From: Demequinaceae bacterium | Lineage (GTDB): Bacteria; Actinomycetota; Actinomycetes; Actinomycetales; Demequinaceae | DNA length: 64,000 nt | Direction: 5' to 3' | NCBI GenBank assembly: GCA_016933155.1 | Contig: JAFGBM010000007.1 | Location: 124,001 to 188,000 of the forward strand | Shown here: one piece after another, positions 38,030 to 47,826 of the stretch | How positions within the stretch are numbered: the first letter of the stretch is position 1 | Layout of the letters: each line of letters begins with the position of its first letter | Made by a program: the position numbers and the translations under genes | The notes under the pieces: model-generated | What the model was told of the DNA's origin: nothing | What the model saw: the letters and a program-made list of their open reading frames with translations, nothing else | Database searches by the model: none

Positions 38030-38062
38030 GAGATATGACAACAGGCCCCAGCGCAGGCCCGT

Positions 38063-40129
38063 TTACGACGTGGCCTCGAGCATCTGGCGGAGCTCGCGCT
38101 TGAGTTCGGCGACCTCATCTCGGAGCCTGGCGGCGAGTTCGAAGTGGAGTTCGTCCGCTGCCGCCCGCATCTGGGCGCTCAGATCCTCGATGAGGGCCGT
38201 CAACTCCTCCGTCGCCGCCCCCTCGAGTCGAGGGGTCCGCAGGGCCGGGGCCTTCCCCGCTCCCTTGCCCCCCCGAGACCGGAGGACGTCCTCGGTATCG
38301 GCGTCCTCTCGGGCGAGCATCTCGGTGATGTCGCCGATCCGCTTGCGAAGGGGGGTGGGGTCGATCCCATGGTCGGCGTTGTAAGCGATCTGGATCTCGC
38401 GCCTGCGGTTCGTCTCGTCGATGGCCCTGGCCATCGAATCGGTGACCGAGTCCGCGTACATGTGGACCTCACCGGAGACGTTTCTGGCTGCGCGGCCGAT
38501 GGTCTGGATGAGGGATGTCCCCGATCGGAGGAAGCCCTCCTTGTCGGCGTCGAGGATCGACACGAGGGACACCTCTGGAAGGTCGAGACCCTCCCTCAAG
38601 AGGTTGATGCCGACCAAGACGTCGAACCTCCCCTGACGGAGCTCGCGAAGGAGTTCGACCCTTCGCAGTGTGTCGACGTCGGAGTGCAGGTACTCGACCC
38701 GAATGTCCTTGTCCGCAAGATAGGTGGTCAGGTCCTCCGCCATCCGCTTGGTCAGGGTGGTCACGAGGACGCGTTCGTTCGCCTCGGTGCGCTTTCTGAT
38801 CTCCTCCAGGAGATCGTCGATCTGCCCGGTCGTGGGCTTGACGACGACCTTGGGGTCGACCAGGCCGGTCGGTCGGATGATCTGTTCGACCACTCCATCA
38901 CCCTTGGAGAGTTCGTAGGATCCGGGAGTCGCGGAGAGGTACACGGTCTGTCCGGTCCTCTCGAGGAACTCGTCCCAGGTCAGGGGACGGTTGTCGAGGG
39001 CGGAGGGAAGTCGGAACCCATGCTCGACCAGGGTCCGCTTGCGCGATCCGTCCCCCGCTGACATGGCTCCCACTTGGGGCACCGTCACGTGAGACTCGTC
39101 GATGACCAGGAGAAAGTCCTCTGGGAAGTAGTCCAGGAGGGTGTGGGGCGGGGTGCCGGGGGCCCGGTTCTCGATGTGTCGGGAGTAGTTCTCAATCCCC
39201 GAGCACATGCCGACCGCTCGGAGCATCTCCAGGTCGTAAGTGGTCCGCATCTTGAGCCGTTGGGCCTCCAGCAGTTTCCCTTGGCTTTCGAGTTCGGCCA
39301 GCCGCTCCGCCAGTTCCTCCTCGATCGCCTTGACCGCACCTTGCATCTTCTCCGGGCTGGCGACGTAGTGGGAGGCCGGGAACACCGCGACCTGGTGGTG
39401 CCGGTCGAGGACCTCACCCGTGACCGGGTGAAGGGTGTGGAGAGCCTCGATCTCGTCTCCGAACATCTCGATCCGTATGGCGTACTCCTCGTTGACGGGG
39501 ATGATCTCGACGGTGTCCCCCCGAACCCTGAACGTCCCCCTGGTGAAGGCCAGGTCATTGCGGGAGTACTGGATCGCCACGAATTGGCGGAGGAGCGCGT
39601 TCCTTTCGATCTTCTGACCCACCTCGAGAAGCATCATCCCGTGAATGTATTCCTCGGGTGTGCCGAGGCCATAGATGCAGGACACCGTCGCGACGACGAC
39701 GACGTCCCGTCGCGTGAGGAGGGAGTTGGTCGCGGAATACCGGAGCCGCTCGACCTCCTGGTTGATGGAGGTGTCCTTCTCGATGTAGGTGTCCGTCTGG
39801 GGGACGTAGGCCTCCGGCTGGTAGTAGTCGTAGTACGAGACGAAGTACTCGACGGCGTTGTTCGGCAGAAGGTCACGGAACTCGTTCGTCAACTGCGCGG
39901 CAAGGGTCTTGTTGTGTGACAGCACGAGCGCCGGCCTTTGGAGGCGTTCGATCAGCCAGGCGGTGGTCGCCGATTTGCCGGTTCCTGTCGCCCCGAGGAG
40001 GACGACATCCCTCTCCCCTGCCCGGATTCGGGCCGCGAGTTCCTCGATTGCCTTGGGTTGATCCCCGGAAGGCTGGAAGTCCGAGACGACCTTGAAGGGG
40101 GCCTCGGAGCGTCGGAGGTCGGGAGTCAC
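38063..40129 (-). CDS. uvrB: Excinuclease ABC subunit B
   Basis: A 688-residue helicase-like damage-verification protein. Helicase motif [21 protein letters not shown]; the beta-hairpin [27 protein letters not shown] (DEXH-like box); [19 protein letters not shown] in motif VI; and the C-terminal UVR motif ([27 protein letters not shown]) that binds UvrC. Its GTG overlaps the coaE stop. The uvrB upstream region shows no SOS box because it is coaE coding sequence. Confidence 0.97.
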   Translation of the reverse strand: MTPDLRRSEAPFKVVSDFQPSGDQPKAIEELAARIRAGERDVVLLGATGTGKSATTAWLIERLQRPALVLSHNKTLAAQLTNEFRDLLPNNAVEYFVSYYDYYQPEAYVPQTDTYIEKDTSINQEVERLRYSATNSLLTRRDVVVVATVSCIYGLGTPEEYIHGMMLLEVGQKIERNALLRQFVAIQYSRNDLAFTRGTFRVRGDTVEIIPVNEEYAIRIEMFGDEIEALHTLHPVTGEVLDRHHQVAVFPASHYVASPEKMQGAVKAIEEELAERLAELESQGKLLEAQRLKMRTTYDLEMLRAVGMCSGIENYSRHIENRAPGTPPHTLLDYFPEDFLLVIDESHVTVPQVGAMSAGDGSRKRTLVEHGFRLPSALDNRPLTWDEFLERTGQTVYLSATPGSYELSKGDGVVEQIIRPTGLVDPKVVVKPTTGQIDDLLEEIRKRTEANERVLVTTLTKRMAEDLTTYLADKDIRVEYLHSDVDTLRRVELLRELRQGRFDVLVGINLLREGLDLPEVSLVSILDADKEGFLRSGTSLIQTIGRAARNVSGEVHMYADSVTDSMARAIDETNRRREIQIAYNADHGIDPTPLRKRIGDITEMLAREDADTEDVLRSRGGKGAGKAPALRTPRLEGAATEELTALIEDLSAQMRAAADELHFELAARLRDEVAELKRELRQMLEATS

Positions 40130-40746
40130 TTCTTCACGCTAGTGCTGCCCTGTGACACAGGAAGGTGCTCCCGCCAGAAGCGATCCACCTGCATGTTCAG
40201 GGACTCGACCGTGCCCGACCCGTCGAGCACGACATCTGCCTGGACGGCACGCTCCTCATCCGTCGCCTGCGAGGCGATCCGCGCCTCGGCTTGTTGCCTC
40301 GTCATCCCCCTCTCCTGGATCATCCGACGGATGCGAAGCGCCTTGGGAGCCGCGACCGTGACCACGATGTCGAACTGGTTGCCCTGATCCGTCTCCACCA
40401 GAAGGGGCACGCTGTGGAGGATGACGTGGTGCCCCTCTTCCCTGGCCGTGCGTTCGGCGGCGATCGCGAGAGAGTAGATGTACGGATGGGTGATGGCGTT
40501 CAGGCGCTCGAGGCTTTCGACATCGCTGAAGACGATGTCGGCGAGAGCAGTCCGGTCCAACTCGCCGTCGACGACGAGGGCGTCTCCGAACTCCCGTGCG
40601 ATGTCCGCGAGGGCGGCCGAGCCCGGCTTGACAGCCTCGCGAGCGAGGTCGTCGTGATCGATGACGTACGCCCCCAACTTGGCGAAGTGGCGGGTGGCGA
40701 CGGACTTCCCGGAAGCGATCCCCCCGGTCAGCCCAACGCGAGACAT
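40126..40746 (-). CDS. coaE: Dephospho-CoA kinase
   Basis: A 206-residue kinase that completes coenzyme A synthesis by phosphorylating the 3'-OH of dephospho-CoA. Walker [18 protein letters not shown] at the N-terminus, [14 protein letters not shown] and [21 protein letters not shown]. The ATG shares one base with the rpsA stop (TGATG). It belongs to an rpsA-coaE-uvrB unit conserved in actinobacteria. Confidence 0.95.
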   Translation of the reverse strand: MSRVGLTGGIASGKSVATRHFAKLGAYVIDHDDLAREAVKPGSAALADIAREFGDALVVDGELDRTALADIVFSDVESLERLNAITHPYIYSLAIAAERTAREEGHHVILHSVPLLVETDQGNQFDIVVTVAAPKALRIRRMIQERGMTRQQAEARIASQATDEERAVQADVVLDGSGTVESLNMQVDRFWREHLPVSQGSTSVKK

Positions 40747-42215
40747 CACTCCCCTGTGAGCTTCTCCCTGAGCGCGGCGAGTCTCTCGTCTGACGCCAGG
40801 GTTCCGCCCTCGGAAATGGTTTCCTCAGCGACGGTCGGCGCTTTCCGCTTCTTCGGGGCGGGTGCGGGTTCGGACTCGGCAGCCTCGGCGGCAGCCGCGT
40901 CCTGCTTGGCGATGAAGACCTTGTGGGCCATCCAACGGTCGTGAGCCCGACCGTAGTCGGCCTCCCACGCCTCGCGTTGGTCTTCGAATCCCTCGCGCCA
41001 TTCCTGGGTCTCCGGGTCGAAGCCCTCGGGGTACTTGTAGTTGCCCTTGTCGTCGTATTCGGCGGTCATGCCGTACAACGCCGGGTCGAAGTCTTCCCCA
41101 TCGGGGTCCACGCCCTCGTTGGCCTGCTTGATCGAGAGGGAGATTCGACGTCGCTCAAGGTCGATGTCGATGATCTTGACAAAGACGTCCTCGTCAGCGC
41201 TGACGACCTGCTCGGGCAGTTCGACATGCCGGACGGCGAGCTCGGAGATGTGGACGAGGCCCTCGATTCCCTCGAAGACCCGTACGAAGGCTCCGAAGGG
41301 GACGAGTTTGGTGACCTTGCCGGGAACGATCTGGCCGATCGCGTGGGTGCGGGCGTAGACGGCCCAGGGGTCTTCTTGGGTTGCCTTGAGCGAGAGGGAG
41401 ACGCGTTCGCGATCCATGTCGATCTCGAGGATCTCGACGTCGACCTCCTGGCCGACCTGGACGACCTCCCCGGGGTGATCGATGTGCTTCCAGGAGAGCT
41501 CGGAAACGTGCACGAGGCCGTCGACGCCTCCGAGGTCGACGAATGCCCCGAAGTTCACGATCGAGGACACCACGCCCTTGCGGATCTGTCCGGGGGCGAG
41601 AGCCGTCAGGAAAGTCGACCGCACCTCGGATTGGGTCTGCTCGAGGAACGCCCGACGGGAGAGGACGACGTTGTTGCGGTTCTTGTCGAGTTCGATGATC
41701 TTGGCCTCGATCTCCTGCCCGATGTACGGGCCGAGGTCGCGGACGCGCCGCATCTCAACGAGGGAGGCGGGCAAGAAGCCCCGAAGACCGATGTCCACGA
41801 TGAGGCCGCCCTTGACGACCTCGATGACGGTTCCCGTGACGATCCCGTCGTCGTCCTTGATCTTCTCGATCGATCCCCAGGCCCGCTCGTACTGGGCACG
41901 CTTCTTAGACAGGATCAGGCGGCCTTCCTTGTCCTCCTTGGTGAGGACGAGGGCCTCGATCGTGTCTCCAACGCTGACGATCTCGTCGGGATCGGTGTCG
42001 TGCCGGATGGACAGCTCGCGTGCGGGGATGACGCCTTCGGTCTTGTAGCCGATGTCTAGGAGGACTTCATCTCTGTCGACCTTGACGATGACGCCGGACA
42101 CGAGGTCCCCGTCGCTGAAGTTCTTGATGGTCGCATCGACGGCGGCGAGGAAGTCTTCGCTCGAGCCGACGTCGTTGAGGGTGATCTGGGTGGACTTGGG
42201 GGTGGACGGGGACAT
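40746..42215 (-). CDS. rpsA: 30S ribosomal protein S1
   Basis: A 489-residue RNA-binding protein with four S1 domains (about residues 40-110, 125-195, 210-280 and 295-370). Clear OB-fold signatures are GKVTKLVPFGAFVRVFEGIEGLVHISEL and GVVSSIVNFGAFVDLGGVDGLVHVSELSWKH. A low-complexity acidic, Ala-rich tail follows. The ATG at 42215 gives the normal N-terminus; the reading frame upstream is non-homologous. The four-domain form is typical of actinobacteria. About 130 bp separate it from pfkA. Confidence 0.95.
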   Translation of the reverse strand: MSPSTPKSTQITLNDVGSSEDFLAAVDATIKNFSDGDLVSGVIVKVDRDEVLLDIGYKTEGVIPARELSIRHDTDPDEIVSVGDTIEALVLTKEDKEGRLILSKKRAQYERAWGSIEKIKDDDGIVTGTVIEVVKGGLIVDIGLRGFLPASLVEMRRVRDLGPYIGQEIEAKIIELDKNRNNVVLSRRAFLEQTQSEVRSTFLTALAPGQIRKGVVSSIVNFGAFVDLGGVDGLVHVSELSWKHIDHPGEVVQVGQEVDVEILEIDMDRERVSLSLKATQEDPWAVYARTHAIGQIVPGKVTKLVPFGAFVRVFEGIEGLVHISELAVRHVELPEQVVSADEDVFVKIIDIDLERRRISLSIKQANEGVDPDGEDFDPALYGMTAEYDDKGNYKYPEGFDPETQEWREGFEDQREAWEADYGRAHDRWMAHKVFIAKQDAAAAEAAESEPAPAPKKRKAPTVAEETISEGGTLASDERLAALREKLTGE

Positions 42216-42343
42216 TGGGGAGTGGGCTCCGATGGATGGGTGGGTCGTATGGATGATGGACGTGGCAAGGCGCAACAAACTGCACGAATGCCGCCCGCCA
42301 TGCTACCCCGTCAAGGGGTCCGGCCACAAAGCGGCTTGAAGGC

Positions 42344-43366
42344 CTAGAGGCCCCTGACGACGTCCAGGATGTCCTTGGGAACCCGTTGGGACTTCCCCGC
42401 GGCCTCCTTGAGGTCGACCATCTTGATCTTCTCGCCTCGGAGCGCGGCGAATTTCTGGGTGACGCCCTCGGTGGCGGCGTCGATCGCCGCAACCCCCATC
42501 CGGGTGGCGAGGAACCGGTCCCTCGGGGTCGGGGTCCCACCGCGTTGGACGTAGCCCAGGACCGTCAGCCGCGTCTCGAACCCGGTCCGAGCCTCGATGG
42601 CCCTGGTTACGTGGGCACCCATCTCCCCGGCGATGGGATTGCCCTTATCGTTGTGGGTCCCCTCGGAATCCCAGCTCGTGCCCTTCGCGGGGGTGGCGCC
42701 CTCGGCCACCGTGACGATCGAGAATCCCTGTTGACGGTGGTGCCTACGCTGGATGCTCTTCGAGATCTTGTCGATGTCGAAGGGCTCCTCGGGCGCGAGG
42801 ATGATGTCGGCGCCGGAGGCGATGCCCGCGCAGACGGCGATCCAGCCGCAGTGGCGTCCCATGACCTCGACGACCATGACCCTGTTGTGGGACTCCGCGG
42901 TCGAATGGAGGCGATCGATCGCCTCCGTCGCGATCATCATGGCGGTGTCGAAGCCGATGGAGACGTCGGTTCCCGCGACATCGTTGTCGATGGTCTTGGG
43001 GATGCCGATCACCGGCACCCCGGTCTCCCCCACCTTCGATGCGGCGTTCAGGGTTCCGTCGCCCCCGATGCAGATGATGGCGTCCAGCTTCTCGCCTTCG
43101 ACGATCTCCTGCACCCGCTCGAGGCCCCCGGGCTCTTCGTGAGGGTGGCACCTGGCCGTCCCCAGCATCGTGCCCCCCAGGACGAGGGTGCCCCGAACGT
43201 CGTTCCTGTCGAGGGGAACGGAGTCGCCGTCGAGGAACCCCCTCCACCCATCCCGGAATCCGATGATCGAATGCCCGTGCTCGGTCGTACCGCGTTTGAC
43301 GATGGCCCGGATCGCGGCGTTCAGGCCGGGGCAGTCTCCGCCCCCTGTGAGAACAGCTATGCGCAT
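42344..43366 (-). CDS. pfkA: 6-phosphofructokinase, group III (mixed-substrate type)
   Basis: A 340-residue kinase that converts fructose 6-phosphate to the 1,6-bisphosphate. GGGDCPGLNAAIR at the N-terminus, GGDGT at 101-105, PKTIDND at 123-129 and MGRHCGWIA. Residue 104 is Gly, as in ATP-dependent enzymes, while 124 is Lys, as in PPi-dependent enzymes. This combination is normal for actinobacterial group III PFKs that use ATP. The ATG is 6 nt after TACGCT, suggesting a leaderless transcript. It lies between rpsA and polA, which in related genomes are usually adjacent (from memory). Confidence 0.93.
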   Translation of the reverse strand: MRIAVLTGGGDCPGLNAAIRAIVKRGTTEHGHSIIGFRDGWRGFLDGDSVPLDRNDVRGTLVLGGTMLGTARCHPHEEPGGLERVQEIVEGEKLDAIICIGGDGTLNAASKVGETGVPVIGIPKTIDNDVAGTDVSIGFDTAMMIATEAIDRLHSTAESHNRVMVVEVMGRHCGWIAVCAGIASGADIILAPEEPFDIDKISKSIQRRHHRQQGFSIVTVAEGATPAKGTSWDSEGTHNDKGNPIAGEMGAHVTRAIEARTGFETRLTVLGYVQRGGTPTPRDRFLATRMGVAAIDAATEGVTQKFAALRGEKIKMVDLKEAAGKSQRVPKDILDVVRGL

Positions 43367-43372
43367 GGGACC

Positions 43373-43378
43373 AGCGTA
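43373..43378 (-). promoter_or_regulatory. -10-like hexamer for leaderless pfkA mRNA
   Basis: TACGCT lies 6 nt before the pfkA ATG; there is no Shine-Dalgarno. Confidence 0.35.
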
Positions 43379-43405
43379 GTGTGCATGACCCGAACAACCG
43401 GACGA

Positions 43406-46069
43406 TTAATGTCCCGCCTCGCGCCAGGTGGCGCCGACCCCGACGTGCACCTCCAGGGGGACGGTGAGGTCTGCGGCGCCGGCCATCTCCTCCACCAGTA
43501 TCTCCTCCACCCTCGTCCTTTCCCCGGGCGCCACCTCGACCATCAGCTCGTCGTGGATCTGGAGAATCTGCCGAGAACGAAGGCCCTCCGCCGCGAGGCG
43601 GCGGTCGATCTCGATCATCGCCCGCTTGATGAGGTCGGCCGCACTCCCCTGGATGGGGGCATTGAGTGCCACCCTTTCGGCCATCTGTCGACGCTGGTGA
43701 TCGGAGGAGATGAGGTCGGGATGATAGCGGCGGCGACCGAAGATCGTCTGGGTGTATCCCACCTTCCTGGCCTCCTTGACGACCGAGGCCAGGTAGTCAC
43801 GAACGGCTCCAAACCTTGCGTAGTAGTCGTCCATGAGCGTCTGCGCCTCCCCGACGGGCGTCCCGAGTTGACGGGCCAACCCGTAGGAGGAGAGGCCGTA
43901 CGCGAGGCCGTAAGACATGGCCTTGACCTTGGTCCGCATCTCCGGGGTCACCGCCTCGGGCTGCACCCCGAACACCCGGGATCCGACGAACCGGTGGAGG
44001 TCCTCGCCCGCTTTGAATGCCTCGATCAGTGCCGGGTCCCCGGACAGGTGGGCCATAATGCGCATCTCGATCTGGCTGTAGTCCGCGGTCAGGAGGGTCT
44101 CGTACCCCTGGCCGACGACGAAGGCCTCGCGGATGCGGTGCCCATCTTCGGTCCTGATGGGGATGTTCTGGAGGTTCGGGTCCTTCGAGGAGAGTCGTCC
44201 TGTCGAGGCGACCGTCTGCGAGAAGGTCGTGTGGATGCGGCCGTCCGTCCCGATCGACGAGATAAGGCCCTCGATGATCTGGCGCAGTTTGGCTGCGTCC
44301 CGATGGGCGAGCAGCGCCTCGAGGAAGGGGTGGGGCTTCTTCTCGTACAGTTCGGCGAGGGAGGCGGCGTCCGTCGTGTAGCCGGTCTTGATTTTCTTCG
44401 TTTTCGGCATGTCCAGCCTGTCGAAGAGGACCTCCTGGAGCTGCTTGGGAGACGCGAGGTTGACCTCGACCCCTCCGATGGCGGCATGGGCGGCTTCCTC
44501 GGCCCGTTCGGCCCTCGACAGGCATTCCTTGGACATCGCCTCAAGGAGCGACCGGTCGACGCCCACCCCTGCGGTCTCCATCCCCGCCAGTACACCGATG
44601 AGGGGGAGCTCCATGTCCCGGTAGACGGGGTCCATGCCCCGCTCGGACACCTCCCGTTCGAGTTCCGCGGCCAACTGGGCGACCTCAGAGGCCCTGCCTC
44701 CGGCGGCCTCGGCCGCCGACGGGCCCATGCCGAGGTCGAGTTCGCCAGCCTGTCCTCTCTCCCCCGAAGCAAGGCCGAGGTAGCGCTGGGCGACGGATTC
44801 CAGGTCGAATCGACCTTGGTCGGCTTGGACAAGGTAGGCCGCGATCTCGGTGTCTCCGTCGATTCCCTCGAGTTCGTAACCCCGGACCGCCAGGGTGTGC
44901 CAGGCGTCCTTCGCTCCGTGGAGGACCTTGGGGACTCCGGAATCGGCGAGCCAGACCCCGAGCCCCCGGTCCTGGTCTTGATCGAGGGATGCCAGGTCGA
45001 TCCCCCACACGCCGCCCCGCTCGTCCGCGACCCCCAGCGCGTCGGCTCCCGCGTAGAGGAACGAACGTGCCCTCAGAGCCGTCACCTCCGTCACCGCACC
45101 ATCGAGTTCGACCTTCGTGGCCCCGGACGCCTCGTCCTCCATCACACCGACGATGATCCCGCCCCCAGCCTTTCGATCCGCCCCCTTCGAAAAGGCGAGG
45201 AGCTTCGGTCGAAGGCTCCTGAACTGAAGGGCGTCGCAGACTCGGTGGATGGCATCGGCGTCCGCTTCGGTTCTCCGAAGGTCGTCGATCGTGAGGGGAA
45301 GATCCAGGTCGGTGACGAGGTGGTTGAGTTCTCGGTTGAGCTTGACTTGCTCGAGATTCTCCCGAAGGCTCTCCCCCGCCTTGCCCGGGATGTCCGGGGC
45401 GGCCTCGATGATCCCGTCCAACCCTCCGTAGGTCTCGATCCACTTCGCTGCTGTCTTGGGGCCGACGCCGGGAACCCCGGGCAGGTTGTCGCTCGTCTCC
45501 CCGACGAGGGCGGCAAGGTCGGGATACTGCTCCGGAGATACCCCGTGCTTCTCCCTGACGGCGTCCGGAGTCATGGTGTCGAGCTCGGAGACACCGCGGC
45601 GGGGATACAGAACGGTGACCTTGTCTGTGACCAACTGAAGGGTGTCCCGATCGCCGGAGACGATAAGGACGTCGAGCCCGGCCTCGGCCGCCTGGCGGGC
45701 GTAGGTCGCGATGATGTCGTCGGCCTCATAGTCGGCCTTGTCGATGACCGGGAGCCCCAGAGCCCCGAGGACGTCACGGAGGAGGGGGACCTGGGGGATG
45801 AACTCCGGAGGCGTCTCGCCCCGCGTTCCCTTGTACTCGGGGTACCTCTTGGTGCGGAACGTCCCCCCCGGCAGGTCGAAGGCGACGGCAATGTGGGTGG
45901 GCTTCCGCCCCTCGACGATGCTGGACAGCATGCTCGAGAATCCGTACACAGCGTTGACGGGCTCACCCGTCGTGGTGTGGAAGTTGTCGAGGGGAAGGGC
46001 GTAGAAGGCCCGGAAGGCCACGGAGAAGCCGTCGATGAGGAGCAGGGTTCCCTTGTCCGAGTGGCTCAC
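43406..46069 (-). CDS. polA: DNA polymerase I
   Basis: An 887-residue repair and Okazaki-fragment polymerase. The N-terminal 5'-3' exonuclease (flap nuclease) domain has LLIDGFSVAFRAFYALP, ADYEADDIIATYARQA, VSGDRDTLQLV and GVPGVGPKTAAKWI. The middle 3'-5' exonuclease domain lacks the catalytic DxE pair, as usual in actinobacteria, so proofreading is probably absent. The polymerase domain shows STGRLSSKDPNLQNIPIRTEDGHRIREAF, TADYSQIEMRIMAHLSGD (motif A) and QIHDELMVEV (motif C). The GTG is 6 nt after TAGGTT. Confidence 0.97.
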   Translation of the reverse strand: MSHSDKGTLLLIDGFSVAFRAFYALPLDNFHTTTGEPVNAVYGFSSMLSSIVEGRKPTHIAVAFDLPGGTFRTKRYPEYKGTRGETPPEFIPQVPLLRDVLGALGLPVIDKADYEADDIIATYARQAAEAGLDVLIVSGDRDTLQLVTDKVTVLYPRRGVSELDTMTPDAVREKHGVSPEQYPDLAALVGETSDNLPGVPGVGPKTAAKWIETYGGLDGIIEAAPDIPGKAGESLRENLEQVKLNRELNHLVTDLDLPLTIDDLRRTEADADAIHRVCDALQFRSLRPKLLAFSKGADRKAGGGIIVGVMEDEASGATKVELDGAVTEVTALRARSFLYAGADALGVADERGGVWGIDLASLDQDQDRGLGVWLADSGVPKVLHGAKDAWHTLAVRGYELEGIDGDTEIAAYLVQADQGRFDLESVAQRYLGLASGERGQAGELDLGMGPSAAEAAGGRASEVAQLAAELEREVSERGMDPVYRDMELPLIGVLAGMETAGVGVDRSLLEAMSKECLSRAERAEEAAHAAIGGVEVNLASPKQLQEVLFDRLDMPKTKKIKTGYTTDAASLAELYEKKPHPFLEALLAHRDAAKLRQIIEGLISSIGTDGRIHTTFSQTVASTGRLSSKDPNLQNIPIRTEDGHRIREAFVVGQGYETLLTADYSQIEMRIMAHLSGDPALIEAFKAGEDLHRFVGSRVFGVQPEAVTPEMRTKVKAMSYGLAYGLSSYGLARQLGTPVGEAQTLMDDYYARFGAVRDYLASVVKEARKVGYTQTIFGRRRYHPDLISSDHQRRQMAERVALNAPIQGSAADLIKRAMIEIDRRLAAEGLRSRQILQIHDELMVEVAPGERTRVEEILVEEMAGAADLTVPLEVHVGVGATWREAGH

Positions 46070-46075
46070 CCTGCC

Positions 46076-46081
46076 AACCTA
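46076..46081 (-). promoter_or_regulatory. -10-like hexamer for leaderless polA mRNA
   Basis: TAGGTT lies 6 nt before the polA GTG and no ribosome-binding site is present. Confidence 0.4.
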
Positions 46082-46125
46082 TCCCGTCAGGGTGACGGCC
46101 GAGACCCCCGATTCTACGCTGTTCG

Positions 46126-46932
46126 CTACGGCGTGATCGAAATGCTCGCGACGAAAGCGTCCAGGGCGTCGATCGAGGGGAAGAAACTGTCCGTGGGCTG
46201 CGCGTTGAGCATGTCGACGTTCTCGGCGACATAGGAGTCGTATACGTCATAGAACTCCTGCTGGGTCATGCCTTCCGGCGGCCAACTGGAGTCGGGCAGC
46301 AGGGGGTGACTGATCAGGAAGACGGCCGAAACCCAGAACTGTCCATCATCGGTCATGGCCTGATAGGTGTAGAGCTCAGGGTTGCCGAACGTGCCCATGT
46401 CTTGAGTAAACCCGGTCAAATAACGGATCCCGGTGCCATCGTTGAAAGGGATCACTTCATACTGGGCGTAGTAGAACTGGCCCTGCTCAAAGTTGAAGAG
46501 AAACGGCAGCACTCTCCACCCTTCGAGGATGGGGTCAACGCCGCTCGTCAAGGCCTTGAGGTTCGCAACGATCCCGGCAACGTCGTCCACCATGGTGGAG
46601 TATTCGGCAACTGGGTAGATCGAGATCCCCGGGCTCCAATAGCCCGCAAGTGGATATCCCTCCAACTCAATCCTGATGTACTGAGGATTCCCATTCCACT
46701 CGTCGTTGATCTCGGGAACGATCTCGCACGTGATGCCGGAGCCCAGCGCCGGATTGAGGGCAAGGGACACACCTTCGCATGTGAAGGCGACAGGCTCCCC
46801 CGAAGGCTCCGGTGACGGGGTGGCAGCAGGCGTGACAGCGGCCGTCGACCCCGGCGTGACGGTGGCCGTTGGGCCGGTGCAGCCGCAGAGCAGGATCGAC
46901 AGAACAACCAGGGGCAGGGGCGGGCGCTTCAT
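46126..46932 (-). CDS. Lipoprotein, third member of a tandem paralogous set
   Basis: A 268-residue secreted lipoprotein (lipobox LLCGC, Cys at residue 18). A Thr/Pro/Ala linker leads into the common domain: CEGVSLALNPALGSGITCEIV, LEGYPLAGYW, YPVAEYS, GTGIRYLTGF, LYTYQAMTDDGQFWVSAVF and the terminal IDALDAFVASISITP. The two Cys in the first segment could be a disulphide. Function is unknown; the fold is shared with the next two genes (see findings). A GAGGAGG ribosome-binding site precedes the ATG. It is followed by polA on the same strand, 56 bp away. Confidence 0.7.
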   Translation of the reverse strand: MKRPPLPLVVLSILLCGCTGPTATVTPGSTAAVTPAATPSPEPSGEPVAFTCEGVSLALNPALGSGITCEIVPEINDEWNGNPQYIRIELEGYPLAGYWSPGISIYPVAEYSTMVDDVAGIVANLKALTSGVDPILEGWRVLPFLFNFEQGQFYYAQYEVIPFNDGTGIRYLTGFTQDMGTFGNPELYTYQAMTDDGQFWVSAVFLISHPLLPDSSWPPEGMTQQEFYDVYDSYVAENVDMLNAQPTDSFFPSIDALDAFVASISITP

Positions 46933-47026
46933 GAGGCCTCCTCGTGGAACGATTCGGGCAGGCTGACAGGACTCAGTTCAGACCGTAGAACGAAACTCGG
47001 CGGCAAACGGTTGGGGTGCTTCTACG

Positions 47027-47812
47027 CTAGGGCGTGATCGTGATGCTCGCGACGAGAGCGTCCAGGGCGTCGATCGTGGGGGTGAAGTCCGTGGACGCCG
47101 CCGCGTCGAGTAGGCCGACCGCCGTCAGGATGTACGGCTCGTAGCCAATGCTGAACTGCTCCCACGTCTGAGCACCGAGCCCGGCATCGGCGTCGGCTGG
47201 GAGGGCGGCGAGGTTGATCGGCATGATCACCGACACCCACGACTGTCCGTCGGTCGTCACCCCTTGGTAGGTGTAGAACAGGTCGGTGTTGTTCACCGGC
47301 ACCGTGTACTGGGCGAACTCCGTGAGGAATCGGATCCCGTCCCCGGAAGCGAAAGACACCGCCTGGTACTGGGCGAAGAACGCCTGGCCGGCGTTGAAGA
47401 CGGGCAGGAAGGGCAACGGCATTCCGAAGGACGACGCGAAGACAGGGGCTGAGCCACCGCCTGTCAGACCCGCAAGATCCGCGACGAGGCCGGGCACCGC
47501 GGCCGGCAGTAGTGCCGTGTAGTCCGCGATCGGGTATACGTCGATGCGGGCCTCGAAGAACGTCCCCGCGAGCGGATAACCCTGGAGCGTGACCCTGGTG
47601 AACTCGGGGTGGGGCTCCATCGACGTTGCGTCTGCGGGAATTGTCGTACACGTGATGCTGGAGGCGAGTGCAGGATCGAGGTAGAACGAGAGATCATTGC
47701 ACGTCGCGTTGAGCGATGGCGTGGTCGGACCCGATGGCGAGGCGGGCGCCGCGGGAGAGCAGGCACACAATGCCAGGGACAGAAGGGCGAGGGGGGCGAG
47801 TGAGCGTTTCAT
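47027..47812 (-). CDS. Lipoprotein, second member of a tandem paralogous set
   Basis: A 261-residue lipoprotein (lipobox LALCAC). The shared domain has CNDLSFYLDPALASSITC, LQGYPLAG, VYPIADYTALLPAA, GDGIRFLTEFAQY, FYTYQGVTTDGQSWVSVI and the C-terminal IDALDALVASITITP. ATG 47812 was chosen because it begins the signal peptide and has AAGGAG upstream; the frame continues open into the neighbouring gene but without homology. It is 14 bp after the first paralogue, so the two are probably co-transcribed. Confidence 0.7.
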   Translation of the reverse strand: MKRSLAPLALLSLALCACSPAAPASPSGPTTPSLNATCNDLSFYLDPALASSITCTTIPADATSMEPHPEFTRVTLQGYPLAGTFFEARIDVYPIADYTALLPAAVPGLVADLAGLTGGGSAPVFASSFGMPLPFLPVFNAGQAFFAQYQAVSFASGDGIRFLTEFAQYTVPVNNTDLFYTYQGVTTDGQSWVSVIMPINLAALPADADAGLGAQTWEQFSIGYEPYILTAVGLLDAAASTDFTPTIDALDALVASITITP

Positions 47813-47826
47813 GGTGGCTCCTTCTT

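Noticed and set aside
42386-46234. A 1282-codon open frame on the plus strand opposite pfkA and polA, and similar long antisense frames opposite tpiA/pgk, uvrA, ppdK, pyk and gltB
   Set aside because: They lie in the antisense frame of well-conserved genes, have no recognisable domains and reflect the strong GC bias at third codon positions.
46955-46990. Short sequence resembling the tRNA-Pro 3' end (GGCTGACAGGA) upstream of the third lipoprotein
   Set aside because: Only about 11 contiguous bases match, with an insertion; too short to claim a further attachment remnant.
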